DNA of 64,000 nt from Corynebacterium sp. (GTDB taxonomy: Bacteria; Actinomycetota; Actinomycetes; Mycobacteriales; Mycobacteriaceae), in contig NZ_JAUNKO010000005.1 in NCBI RefSeq assembly GCF_030532715.1, positions 186,001 through 250,000 on the forward strand, read 5' to 3'. A program made the position numbers and the translations under genes. The notes beneath the pieces are model-generated. The model had not been told where the DNA came from. It was given only the letters and a program-made list of their open reading frames with translations, and made no database searches. The number at the start of each line of letters is the position of its first letter. Within the stretch, counting starts at the first letter, position 1. Shown here piece after piece: positions 1-8,469 of the stretch.

Positions 1-290
1 CGCAGCATGTAAAAAAGCCATCGGGAATCTGTTTCATCAGACAACGGCATTGCCGCAAATGCCGTATCAATTACCCAACAGCTTTTTTCAGACCAAGAAA
101 CCTGCCCTGCGCTGCCCTTTCTACCGATGACACAAACCGGCCCGTCAAAATTTGGCGTGACGTGAGAACCGATCACACCAGATGAGCCAAAAACCTGTAC
201 ATCACCAGGTACTCTTGCCTCTTTTTTGAGTGCTTTTCCATACTTTATTTCACAAACCTCCCCCAGCTTCACCATCGGCCACCTGCTCAC
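1..290 (-). CDS. hsdS: Type I restriction-modification specificity subunit HsdS (partial, C-terminus beyond window)
   Basis: This frame begins in a GTGA overlap with the hsdM stop codon and runs off the window edge after 96 codons. An in-frame ATG five codons further in is an alternative start. The residues read KLGEVCEIKYGKALKK, then FGSSGVIG and IGRKGSAGQVSW, the usual opening of a target recognition domain in type I S subunits. HsdS would select the DNA sequence that the HsdM methylase, and an HsdR nuclease if present, acts on. The 4-nt overlap implies translational coupling to HsdM. Which sequence it recognises cannot be told from this fragment. Confidence 0.85.
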   Translation of the reverse strand, partial: MSRWPMVKLGEVCEIKYGKALKKEARVPGDVQVFGSSGVIGSHVTPNFDGPVCVIGRKGSAGQVSWSEKSCWVIDTAFAAMPLSDETDSRWLFYML

Positions 291-1855
291 TTGGTACCTC
301 CAATCAGGCTACGTACCTTGGCGAGGGCTTCGGCGATTTCGATATCAAGAGCGGCGATTTCGTCGAGGATTTCTTGGGGGTCACGGGTTTCTTCGTCTTC
401 AAAGACTATTTCTTTGTAGCGGTTCATCGACAGTTCGTAGTCGGTGGCGCGGATGTCGTCGATGGTAACGGTGAAGCTTTGGTCAGTGCGCCCTCGTTCG
501 CGTTCGCTTGTGTTGCGGTCACGGAATCTAGCGAGCAGGTCGGGAAGGTTGTTTTTCTCAAGCTGTTCTGCAGTCAATTGAACTGGGACTGGATCAGCAA
601 ACTGGTTTTCTTCCGTAACCACTTCGTGCGGTGCTGGTCCAAGGAGGTTTTCCGGAAGGAGTGGGGTGCGCTTGTCGTCGAGGCTGCGGCCGTCGGCAAG
701 CATGTCGTAGAACCAGACTTCGTCGGTGCCGCCGGAGTTGGTTTTGGTGAAGCACAGAACGGCGGTGGAAACACCTGAATAGGGTTTGAACACGCCAGAG
801 GGGAGTTTGATTACCGCGTCGAGCTTTTGGTTTTCTACCAGCTCTTTGCGCAGTGCTTTGTGGGCTTTGGTAGAGCCGAAAAGCACACCCTCGGGGACAA
901 TGACCGCCGCGCGGCCACCAACTTTCAGCAAAGTGAGGAAGCGCGCGAGGAACAGCAGCTCGGTCTTTTTGGTGTTGGCAATTTTTCGGATGACTGGATC
1001 TACACGCTCGGCGTCGAGGCTGCCTGCGAACGGCGGGTTGGCAAGCACGACGTCGTAAAGCTCCTGCTCGTGGGCGGGTAGTTCGCCGAGGGAGTCGCGG
1101 TAGGTGATGTTGGGCTCGTCGAAGCCGTGCATGTAGCTATTCATGGCGGCGATGCGAATCATGGCGCGGTCAAAATCGTAGCCCGTAAAGGTGTCGCGAT
1201 AGAACTGCTCGCGGGCGGCAGGTTTGTACAGTTCTTCTTTGTGCGTGCGCTTCATCCATTCGGAAGCATTGATGAGGAAACCGGCGGTTCCGCAGGCGGG
1301 GTCAACGATTTTCTCGCCGAGTTGTGGCGCCATGAGTTCTACCAGAAGGTCAATAATGTGCTGTGGGGTGCGGAACTGACCGTTCGTACCTGAGGTGGCC
1401 AGCTTGGAAAGCATGTATTCGTACAGGTCGCCGGTGATGTCGCGGTTTTTAATGTCGAGATCGTTGATCAGCTCCATTGCTTTCCGCAAGGTGGAAGGGC
1501 TACTGATTCCAAACGTGGCGTCCTGGAAAAGCGCGGAAAGCGTGCCGGTGCCGATGGTCTTCAGGAATGGGAAAACTTGGGTGGCGATGGTGATGTGCAG
1601 CTGCTCTGGGTCGCCGATCTGCATGAGGTTCTTCCAGCGGAGGTCATCTTGCTGGTCGGAGAAGATGTTTTCCTCATCGTGGACTTTGATGCCAATGAGT
1701 TTCTTTTGGTCAATTTCGTTCTGCCGCTCGTCCAACTGGCGGACGAACAACAGGTACGTGAATTGCTCGATCACATCCATTGGGTTGGAGATTCCGCCTG
1801 ACCAGAAGGTGTCCCATACTCGGTCAACTTGGTTCTTTAAAGAACCTGTAATCAT
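287..1855 (-). CDS. hsdM: Type I restriction-modification DNA methyltransferase HsdM
   Basis: This 522-residue protein would be the adenine-N6 methylase subunit that works with HsdS to modify host DNA. The N-terminal helical HsdM domain covers about residues 5-140. The SAM-binding motif DPACGTAGF is at 185-193 and the catalytic NPPF at 273-276, both intact, and the length is typical. The ATG is preceded by AAAGGAA. The stop overlaps the hsdS start by 4 nt, so the two are co-translated. HsdR is not in the window and may lie beyond hsdS. Such loci vary between strains, which fits its position next to a long stretch without genes. Confidence 0.95.
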   Translation of the reverse strand: MITGSLKNQVDRVWDTFWSGGISNPMDVIEQFTYLLFVRQLDERQNEIDQKKLIGIKVHDEENIFSDQQDDLRWKNLMQIGDPEQLHITIATQVFPFLKTIGTGTLSALFQDATFGISSPSTLRKAMELINDLDIKNRDITGDLYEYMLSKLATSGTNGQFRTPQHIIDLLVELMAPQLGEKIVDPACGTAGFLINASEWMKRTHKEELYKPAAREQFYRDTFTGYDFDRAMIRIAAMNSYMHGFDEPNITYRDSLGELPAHEQELYDVVLANPPFAGSLDAERVDPVIRKIANTKKTELLFLARFLTLLKVGGRAAVIVPEGVLFGSTKAHKALRKELVENQKLDAVIKLPSGVFKPYSGVSTAVLCFTKTNSGGTDEVWFYDMLADGRSLDDKRTPLLPENLLGPAPHEVVTEENQFADPVPVQLTAEQLEKNNLPDLLARFRDRNTSERERGRTDQSFTVTIDDIRATDYELSMNRYKEIVFEDEETRDPQEILDEIAALDIEIAEALAKVRSLIGGTK

Positions 1856-2259
1856 TGGCGCTGTTCCTTTATGCTGTGGGGCGGGTAACGAAGGTCAGTA
1901 TATACAGCAACAGGAATAGCTGCTGGTCTAGCCCCAATTTGGGCAGCACCAGAGAGCTTACGAATGTGCCGATTTCTGCGCGAGCAACAGGTGTTTGCGG
2001 GTATGGGTCTCGGCGCAAACTAAGCTAAATAAGGGTTTCGCCGGCAGTTAATGGATTCCGCGCACACAAACCATCAGACACTGCCCTGCCCGTAAACCTT
2101 GCCATCTGTGGCGCGCCCCGACCAGGCCACCAATTCCGCACACAACCCACAACAGGATCCGGGCTTGACCGCCCCAGACTGTGCCTGTCCAACCGCGACG
2201 CATACTGCGATGCCTGGTTAATTTACCCCGCATCGCACCCCGTGTTTGCTGCGGCTGCG

Positions 2260-2367
2260 CACCACCTGCCTGCCTGTAGAATCTGCCTGACCGCACACCA
2301 CCTGCCTGGCCGCCGAACCTGATTCATCCTGAGCAAACACCTCTCGTGCTGAATCTGCCTCAGGCAG
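2260..2367. repeat. Degenerate 36-nt periodic repeat (about three units)
   Basis: CACCACCTGCCTG occurs at 2260-2272 and again at 2296-2308, exactly 36 nt apart. GAATCTGCCT occurs at 2279-2288 and 2351-2360, exactly 72 nt apart, and a related GAACCTGATT sits at the intermediate position 2315-2324. Three aligned units (2260-2295, 2296-2331, 2332-2367) share part of their sequence. The last one runs into the palindrome AATCTGCCT-C-AGGCAGATT at 2352-2370. The function is unknown. The lack of longer identical repeats argues against a CRISPR array. Confidence 0.45.
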
Positions 2368-2791
2368 ATTTAACACGCCTACAAACCCTGGCAGGTCAGA
2401 CGCGGACAATCATGCGGAGCCTGGTCACGCGAATGAATCATGCGGGATAATACCCGACGCGCCCTTTTCTCATAGCCCGACTAACGCCTGTCGAGCCCAG
2501 CACCGAAGCAATCCCTAACCAAATGCATCACTACATAACGGCGCACCAAAACTCGCGGCAGTATTCCAATTCAATCAAACGAACCCCGCGGATATACCCT
2601 AAATCCGCTGCGAAATTCGGTGTTTCGTGCCTGAATCCAGTTGACCTCTCCAACACCGCTGAAAGTACGGCCTAGATTGGTTTCCCCGCTTCCGGAGCAT
2701 TCGACACAATTGCTCTTTTACTCCGTCGGCAGCAATTTCGGCGCCGTGAGTGAACACTCGTTGCCACCCCACCCACCGGTCTGCTGATTAA

Positions 2792-2815
2792 ACACTGGCA
2801 GGGTGTGCCCAGTGT
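2792..2815 (-). terminator. Hairpin after the VOC gene
   Basis: ACACTGG and CCAGTGT form a 7-bp stem around a 10-nt loop, directly after the stop codon of the VOC gene on the minus strand. Only a short T-containing stretch (TTTAAT) follows, so termination strength is uncertain. Confidence 0.5.
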
Positions 2816-2817
2816 GG

Positions 2818-3168
2818 TTATTCTTCGGCGACGCAGAAGAGGTTTCCTTCGGGGTCGGCCATGACGGTCCAGGTGAAGCTGCCGTCCGGTAGGGATTCCA
2901 CGGATTTCACTGTGGCGCCGAGTTCTTCGAGGCGTTTCACGGCGGCTTCGCGGTCTTCGGCGTGGAAATCGATATGAATGCGGTTTTTGCCCGGGGTTGG
3001 GTCTTCTACTAGCTGAAAGCCGAGCGTGGGGGTGGTGTCCACCATGACGAAAAACCCGTCGTAATCAGTGGAAATCGGTGCGCCGGTTGCTTGGGACCAG
3101 AACTTTGCCAGGGCTCGGGCATCTGAACAATCGGTGGTTATCATGCCAGGTGTGATTGTGGTACTCAT
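2818..3168 (-). CDS. VOC-superfamily (glyoxalase/bleomycin-resistance-like) protein
   Basis: This is a 116-residue protein. It opens with MSTTITPGMITTDC and continues with an ALAKFWSQATGA helix and a DPEGNLFCVAEE end, the layout of a single vicinal-oxygen-chelate module. Such proteins are metal-dependent dimeric enzymes or drug-binding proteins, and the substrate cannot be inferred here. The frame is open for 18 more codons upstream, but that extension is unlike the family, so I place the start at MSTT; no strong ribosome site is visible. It is a single gene between the gene-free stretch and secG, with a hairpin after its stop. Confidence 0.75.
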   Translation of the reverse strand: MSTTITPGMITTDCSDARALAKFWSQATGAPISTDYDGFFVMVDTTPTLGFQLVEDPTPGKNRIHIDFHAEDREAAVKRLEELGATVKSVESLPDGSFTWTVMADPEGNLFCVAEE

Positions 3169-3210
3169 GGGGCCCAGCTTAGCTGAGTGCTTTGGCACGG
3201 GCATACGAGA

Positions 3211-3250
3211 AACGGCTGGCACCAGCGGGATCCGCTATGTACCAGCCGTT
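3211..3250 (-). terminator. Nested hairpin after secG
   Basis: AACGGCTGG (3211-3219) pairs with CCAGCCGTT (3242-3250), and a smaller AGCGG-gat-CCGCT hairpin sits inside the loop. It lies between the secG stop and the VOC gene start. The T-run after it is short (GTTTCTC). It probably ends the ppc-secG transcript. Confidence 0.6.
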
Positions 3251-3262
3251 CGGGGGCTCATT

Positions 3263-3499
3263 CTAGTTTGCGTAGACCTGAATGAGGTTGAGGCCTACGA
3301 TGCATGCCACCCAGATGATTGCCATGAGGATGGTCATGCGGTTGAGGTTTTTTTCTACCACGGTGGAGCCGGAGAGGTTTGATTGCACACCGCCGCCGAA
3401 GAGGCTGGAGAGGCCTCCGCCTTTGCCCTTGTGTAGGAGGACAAACATCGTCATCAGCAGGCAAGACAGCACGAGGACGATTTGCAGTGCAATTACCAT
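3263..3499 (-). CDS. secG: Preprotein translocase subunit SecG
   Basis: This 78-residue membrane protein would be the small accessory subunit of the SecYEG channel. There are two hydrophobic segments, at about residues 3-22 and 55-74. They are joined by a glycine-rich loop, HKGKGGGLSSLFGGG, which is the family signature. It follows ppc on the same strand after about 50 nt, an arrangement I know from corynebacteria. A nested hairpin follows the gene. Confidence 0.95.
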   Translation of the reverse strand: MVIALQIVLVLSCLLMTMFVLLHKGKGGGLSSLFGGGVQSNLSGSTVVEKNLNRMTILMAIIWVACIVGLNLIQVYAN

Positions 3500-3551
3500 T
3501 GTGTTCCTAAGATTCTTCTACGTGACGTTGGATAACTTGGCTCAGTATACA

Positions 3552-6266
3552 CTAGCCGGAGTTGCGTAATGCGGTGGAAAGTCCGTTCATGGTGAGTTGG
3601 ATGCCGCTGGATACCACTTCCCTGCTGTCCCCGGCGCGGTAGCGGCGGAGGAGTTCGAGTTGGATAATATTCAACGGCACAAGGTACGGGAAGCGGCTTT
3701 TTACACTTCGCTGCAATTTGGGGTTGTCTGCCAGCAAGCTTTCCGCTTTGGTGATTTGTAGATACATTTCTTGGGTGAGGCGGTATTCTTCGGCGATCGT
3801 GTTGGCTACTCGTTGCGAAACTTCTGTATTGTCCACGAGTTCGGCGTAGAGCCTGGCAAGTCCAAGGTCGGCTTTGCTCATTACTTGGGCCATATTCGAA
3901 AGCACAGACGTAAAGAATGGCCAGGTCCGATAGAGTTCTTGGAGTTCGGCGAGGCGCGTCTCATCGTCTCCGATCCATTGTTCGAGTGCGGAACCTACTC
4001 CGAACCAGCCGGGGAGCATTACTCGTGATTGCGACCAGGACAGCACCCAGGGTATTGCCCGAAGATCGCTAATTGTTTCGGTTTGTTTGCGGCTTGAGGG
4101 GCGGGAGCCGATATTCAATGCACCGATTTCATGGAGCGGCGTCGATGCTGTGAAGTACTCAATGAAACCTGGTTCTTTATGCACAAGTGACGAGTATTTT
4201 TCTTGGCTCAAGGAGGCGATTTCGCGCATCACTGCGTAGGCGCGTTCCGGCTGTGCGAGCTCTTCAACATTGAGTAGCGAGGCCTCGACCGTCGCCGCCA
4301 CAAGCGCTTCCAGGTTGCGTCGTGCTGATGCTGGGCTTCCGTACTTCGCGGAGATAATTTCTCCTTGTTCCGTAATGCGTACGGCCCCTTGTACTGCGCC
4401 ATTGGGTTGCGCCAGGATTGCATCGTAGGATGGCCCGCCGCCGCGGCCTACGGTGCCGCCACGTCCGTGGAAGAATCGCAAAGTGATTCCATTGTCTCGG
4501 CATGCTCGAACAATGTCGAGTTCCGCATCATATAATGCCCAGTTTGCCGCGAAGTATCCGCCGTCTTTATTTGAATCCGAATACCCCAACATCACCTCTT
4601 GGACATTGTCTCGTTGTTTCAGGTAGTTGCGGTAGAGCGGCACTTGCCAAAGTTCCCGTAGAATACGCGCGCCAGCCTGTAGATCCTCGATGGTTTCAAA
4701 TAATGGAATCACATCGACAGTTCCGGTAGGCATATCCCCATTTGCATGGATCAGGCCGAATTCTTTCAGCAGAATCATCGGTTCAAGTACATCGCTTACG
4801 GATGTTGCCATGGAGATTATGCAATGCGGAATCATGCGCGCACCAAATTGTTCAACAGCGCGTGCTGCTTGGGCGAAATACTCGAGCTCCCGTTGGGTTG
4901 CTTCGCTAAACTTCGCCGCTCGAGCAGGGATGATAGGCCTTGGTGATGCAAGTTCTGCAATAAGCAGTTCACGCTTTTCTTGCTCATTGAGCGAAGCGTA
5001 GTTCGGGTGGATTCGTGCGGCACGGAATATCTCGGTAAGGATTTCTTCGTATGATTCGGAGTTTTGCCGAATATCCATTGAGTACAAATGGAACCCAAAG
5101 CTTTCCACTGCCGACCGGAGCATACTGAGCCGATCATCGGCGATGATGTCATCGTGGGAGTGCCGCAGCGAGGCATCAATAGTTTCCAAGTCCGCCGCGA
5201 ATTCTTCTGGAGTCGCGTATGGCTCGTGGACTTTAAACCAGGTGCCTTCCACCGCATCTTCACTTACCAGTGTTGCCATGGTTGACATCATGCGGCCACG
5301 AAGCCCATGTACCGCACGCCTATACGGCTCATCCACGCGACTTGGGACGTCGTTGTGCCCCTTCGATGCCAGCGCCACCAGCTCTACGGTTACTTCGCTC
5401 AGCCGGTCGGAAAGGCTAAGTTCGTGTTCCAGCGAATGTAATTGTTTGATGTAATAGCGCAGCACGGTTTCCGCCGCACGGGTTGTGGCATAGTTCAAGG
5501 TAGTTGCGGTGACGTATGGGTTGCCGTCGTGGTCGCCACCAATCCACGAGCCTGGTTTCAACATGGCAACCTGCGGGATTTCATCACCGAATCGGGATTT
5601 CAGTTCGGTAATCACGTCGTGGTTTATCGCCGGGATTTCCTGCAGCAAGCTTAACGAGTAATACCGCAACCCTACTTCGATTTCATCTTCGATCCGCGGT
5701 CGCACTGCACGGATCAATGCGGTCTGCCAAAGCATGGTGATTCGCCGAGTAATATCCCGCTCAATTCCCGCAAGACGTTTCGAATTCGGACGGTTTTCCA
5801 GCAGGTTTCGGCGTTCCTTCATCAACTCCGTAATGTGCTTCTGCGCATCGAAGACTGTACGGCGACGTGTCTCTGTGGGGTGCGCGGTAAGCACGGGCGC
5901 AACTTCTGCAAAGCGGAGCATGCGCTGGACGTCGTGAAGCTGGACGTCGGCCTGCGAGAGTTTTTCCCAGGTTGCTTCTAATGTGGAGTCAATCGCGTAA
6001 TCGCGGGCCTCGATTGCCGCCTCATCGTGGAGGTCTTCCGCGAGATTCGCCAAGAGTGCGAAATGGCTAAACGCACGCACCACGGGGGTGAGTTTCGCCG
6101 GTTCGGCGTTTCGGAAGAGCTCAACAAGCGCATCAATCTCGCCGGCAATCGACATGCGACGGGCAGTCTCAACACGATCAAATGTTTCAATCCCCTCCTG
6201 TTCGCGAATAACATTGCCGAGGATCCTTCCCAGGTAACGGATGTCATCCCGGAGGTTATCTATCAC
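3552..6266 (-). CDS. ppc: Phosphoenolpyruvate carboxylase
   Basis: The enzyme adds bicarbonate to phosphoenolpyruvate to make oxaloacetate, the main anaplerotic step in corynebacteria. The protein has 904 residues. Catalytic-site sequences are intact: HPTETRRRTVFD near residue 140, GSWIGGDHDGNP, FHGRGGTVGRGGG, and the C-terminal QLTMNGLSTALRNSG. I start it at a GTG (6264-6266) reading VIDNLRDDIRYLG. That matches how family members begin and follows AAAGGAA at good spacing. A longer frame adds 16 residues without support. Ppc activity is normally inhibited by aspartate. Confidence 0.97.
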   Translation of the reverse strand: MIDNLRDDIRYLGRILGNVIREQEGIETFDRVETARRMSIAGEIDALVELFRNAEPAKLTPVVRAFSHFALLANLAEDLHDEAAIEARDYAIDSTLEATWEKLSQADVQLHDVQRMLRFAEVAPVLTAHPTETRRRTVFDAQKHITELMKERRNLLENRPNSKRLAGIERDITRRITMLWQTALIRAVRPRIEDEIEVGLRYYSLSLLQEIPAINHDVITELKSRFGDEIPQVAMLKPGSWIGGDHDGNPYVTATTLNYATTRAAETVLRYYIKQLHSLEHELSLSDRLSEVTVELVALASKGHNDVPSRVDEPYRRAVHGLRGRMMSTMATLVSEDAVEGTWFKVHEPYATPEEFAADLETIDASLRHSHDDIIADDRLSMLRSAVESFGFHLYSMDIRQNSESYEEILTEIFRAARIHPNYASLNEQEKRELLIAELASPRPIIPARAAKFSEATQRELEYFAQAARAVEQFGARMIPHCIISMATSVSDVLEPMILLKEFGLIHANGDMPTGTVDVIPLFETIEDLQAGARILRELWQVPLYRNYLKQRDNVQEVMLGYSDSNKDGGYFAANWALYDAELDIVRACRDNGITLRFFHGRGGTVGRGGGPSYDAILAQPNGAVQGAVRITEQGEIISAKYGSPASARRNLEALVAATVEASLLNVEELAQPERAYAVMREIASLSQEKYSSLVHKEPGFIEYFTASTPLHEIGALNIGSRPSSRKQTETISDLRAIPWVLSWSQSRVMLPGWFGVGSALEQWIGDDETRLAELQELYRTWPFFTSVLSNMAQVMSKADLGLARLYAELVDNTEVSQRVANTIAEEYRLTQEMYLQITKAESLLADNPKLQRSVKSRFPYLVPLNIIQLELLRRYRAGDSREVVSSGIQLTMNGLSTALRNSG

Positions 6267-6292
6267 TGTTGAATTCCTTTCATACAGCGCAA

Positions 6293-6326
6293 AACGCACG
6301 GCGATTCGAAACACGCACCGTGCGTT
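6293..6326 (-). terminator. Hairpin between the vWA gene and ppc
   Basis: AACGCACGG (6293-6301) pairs with CCGTGCGTT (6318-6326) across a 16-nt loop, followed on the minus strand by TTTTG. It probably terminates the vWA transcript just before ppc. It is a near copy of the hairpin at 8423-8450. Confidence 0.6.
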
Positions 6327-6367
6327 CGTTGTCTACGTGAGCTCGTTGCAGGTTGCAGCGTACCAGC

Positions 6368-8299
6368 TTAGCGCCGTTTATATGATCGGAAGATCACAGC
6401 AAGTATCAGAGCAAGTAGTACCATGATACCAGCAGCGATACCGATGGGCAGCAGCATCGAACGTGATGCATTATCGCCCGTTGCGGCTGGACTCGCGGAC
6501 GTGTCGGTGCCACCTGTGGAGGCGGGGGCGTCGACAAACTTCGGGGAGGTTTCCTCATCACCTTGAGTGCCAATTGCAATTTCTAAGTCAACCGGATTGG
6601 ACTGTGTGTTCTGGTCAGCTTCGCGGAAGAAAGAATCATAACGAATACCTACATACTGCTCACCAGAAACTAATGCACCAGAGTCTAACTGTTGAATGTT
6701 CTTCCAGCGGACTGGCTTGCTCACAGTAGCAACTTCTGCCCCGCCGTCCTCCTCCATCTCCAACACTGGTTCGCTCTCGTCTTCACTCGAAGCACCCACC
6801 TTCCCCATACCAAGCGGCTGTAACGTAGGTGAAAAAGCGGCGATACGCACCTTGCGTCCAATACCAGAAGTTACAGAATCAGGATCCTCAACTTGGTAAG
6901 GCAAATTCTTTACTGATACCTGCAAGCGTTGGCCTTCCTTCACCAAAACTTTCAACCATTGCATCTCCCCAGGAACAATTGATGTTGTGTAGGTTCCTGG
7001 CTGCACTATTGGGGCCTCCTCTAATCCCAAAGCGTAAAGTAACTCGCCCTGCGGAGTGCTAATCTCAACGCCATTGGCAGTTGGTTGATCCGACGCCGGC
7101 GCTAAAGTATCAGCATTTTCTACTTCCGGGATCTTCCAAACCATCAACTCGAACGGCAATTCACGATCGTTCAACATTCCTGGTTCGCGTTCTATAAATA
7201 CGTCATATGAGCCAGGCTCGCATTTCCCTGATTCGCCATCGTGAGCAGCAGGATCAGTGACTCCCCACAGAGCGAGCGGAGTTTCAAAAGAGTTCGCTTG
7301 ATAATCGTGGCCCATAGTGAAGTCGGGAAAACAACGATCTCCATTGGCATCAATAGCATGTATCTTTGCTTCCATCACGGCTCCGATGTCCTCGCCAGAC
7401 GAGGGCGGCGGTGGAACCAGTGCACTCAACATGAGCTGTTCGCCCTCATTCACGTTGATTTTCCAATGAACTTCCCCCTGTTTCGGCAGTACATCCTGGT
7501 AGTGCTTTGGCACAGGTTTGCCATCAACCACGCCACCCGCGTGAATCAACGGCGCATCGTTGCCAGTTGGGGTGCCTTCGATTTTCTCTCCACTGATCAC
7601 ACCCGCATTGAGAGTGCGGGTCGATTTCTGCACGAGTTGAAGCTTTAAGGAGTCTGCATCCCCCGCATCGGCATAACTGCCCCCACCTTCTTTCGCAATG
7701 CACTCCAACTCGGCGCGGGCCTGCGCATCCACATTGAGCCCAATGACGTTAATCACCACATCAACGCCGCGCTGCTTGATTTCCTTAGCAACTTCACACA
7801 CCGGCGGCGGCGCACAGGTATCAATCCCATCAGAAATCAGCACTATCTGACGAGCACCTTGTCTTGGTAGTTCCCGTTCTGCCTGCAGTAGCGACGCGCC
7901 GATTGGCGTATATCCACGTGGGTGTAATCCTTTCACCTCATCCACCATTGCTTGGCGTTCCCCACCAAGCGGCACCAATGTGCGAACATCTCTACAGCCT
8001 GCTTCTTTCTCCTCTTCACTGCTGCCGGTTTCGGTACCATATGTCATCAGCGTAAGTTTCTGCTGTTGTGGAAGTTCGTTGAGCAGCCCCTCTGTTGCTT
8101 GTTTTGCTGCATCCATGCGCGTTTGACCGCCAGCATCAGCAGCCAACATCGATCCTGAGGCGTCGATAATCACTGCGGTTGCAGGCTGCTCCTGCGCGGA
8201 TGCCTTAGGCGCCTTCACGGAAACCCCCAACCCAATCAGCAAAAGCGCTAGAACAACAGCCCCTAAAAACTGACGTGCACAATGTAAGAGTATACGCAT
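6368..8299 (-). CDS. Secreted, membrane-anchored von Willebrand factor A domain protein
   Basis: This 643-residue protein is probably held at the outer face of the membrane. Residues 1-35 form a signal peptide (hydrophobic core about 11-28, likely cut after ASA). A vWA domain follows directly, with a metal-ion-site motif DASGSM at 46-51 and a later LISDGIDTC strand. The middle and C-terminal parts are beta-rich and unrecognised. A single membrane helix (LPIGIAAGIMVLLALILAVIF) and a basic SYKRR tail end it. The start follows AGGTGAAAGT; an ATG 11 codons upstream has no ribosome site. Such domains bind proteins, but the ligand is unknown. It lies between two near-identical hairpins, separating tpiA from ppc. 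Confidence 0.85.
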   Translation of the reverse strand: MRILLHCARQFLGAVVLALLLIGLGVSVKAPKASAQEQPATAVIIDASGSMLAADAGGQTRMDAAKQATEGLLNELPQQQKLTLMTYGTETGSSEEEKEAGCRDVRTLVPLGGERQAMVDEVKGLHPRGYTPIGASLLQAERELPRQGARQIVLISDGIDTCAPPPVCEVAKEIKQRGVDVVINVIGLNVDAQARAELECIAKEGGGSYADAGDADSLKLQLVQKSTRTLNAGVISGEKIEGTPTGNDAPLIHAGGVVDGKPVPKHYQDVLPKQGEVHWKINVNEGEQLMLSALVPPPPSSGEDIGAVMEAKIHAIDANGDRCFPDFTMGHDYQANSFETPLALWGVTDPAAHDGESGKCEPGSYDVFIEREPGMLNDRELPFELMVWKIPEVENADTLAPASDQPTANGVEISTPQGELLYALGLEEAPIVQPGTYTTSIVPGEMQWLKVLVKEGQRLQVSVKNLPYQVEDPDSVTSGIGRKVRIAAFSPTLQPLGMGKVGASSEDESEPVLEMEEDGGAEVATVSKPVRWKNIQQLDSGALVSGEQYVGIRYDSFFREADQNTQSNPVDLEIAIGTQGDEETSPKFVDAPASTGGTDTSASPAATGDNASRSMLLPIGIAAGIMVLLALILAVIFRSYKRR

Positions 8300-8422
8300 A
8301 CTTTCACCTATACCCCGATAAGTGCCTCGCATACGTAAATTCAGGAACGTTTCACAGAAATTTATAGAATGATTGAATCAATTCAATGTTGGATATCGAT
8401 CTACCACTCGTAAAACCACAAA

Positions 8423-8450
8423 ACGCACGGTGTTTATGTTCACCGTGCGT
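8423..8450 (-). terminator. Terminator of the gap-pgk-tpiA operon
   Basis: ACGCACGGTG (8423-8432) and CACCGTGCGT (8441-8450) form a perfect 10-bp stem with an 8-nt loop. On the minus strand, TTTTGTGGTTTT follows. It lies 20 nt after the tpiA stop. Confidence 0.85.
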
Positions 8451-8469
8451 CGTTAAGTAGTGGGGTGTT

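Larger units (their letters stand above)
1856..2817. other. Long gene-free stretch with degenerate short repeats
   Basis: About 960 bases lie between hsdM and the VOC gene with no frame that looks like a real protein; the short frames here are arginine- and glycine-rich and match no family I know. The stretch contains an exact 13-nt direct repeat (2260-2272 and 2296-2308) and a 10-nt repeat (2279-2288 and 2351-2360). It also has a 19-nt palindrome at 2352-2370 and a hairpin at 2792-2815. The hsdM promoter should lie near 1860-2000, but I could not pick it out. The rest may be decayed sequence at the edge of a variable locus. Confidence 0.6.

Noticed and set aside
230..778. A 182-codon plus-strand frame opposite hsdM
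   Set aside because: It is antisense to a clear methylase with intact motifs and has no recognisable domain.
2260..2370. CRISPR array
   Set aside because: Repeated words are only 10-13 nt, spacing is 36 nt, units are degenerate and no cas genes are present.
2048..2409. Short minus-strand frames in the gap before the VOC gene
   Set aside because: Their translations are rich in Arg, Gly and Trp, there is no ribosome site, and they overlap the degenerate repeats; no family resemblance.
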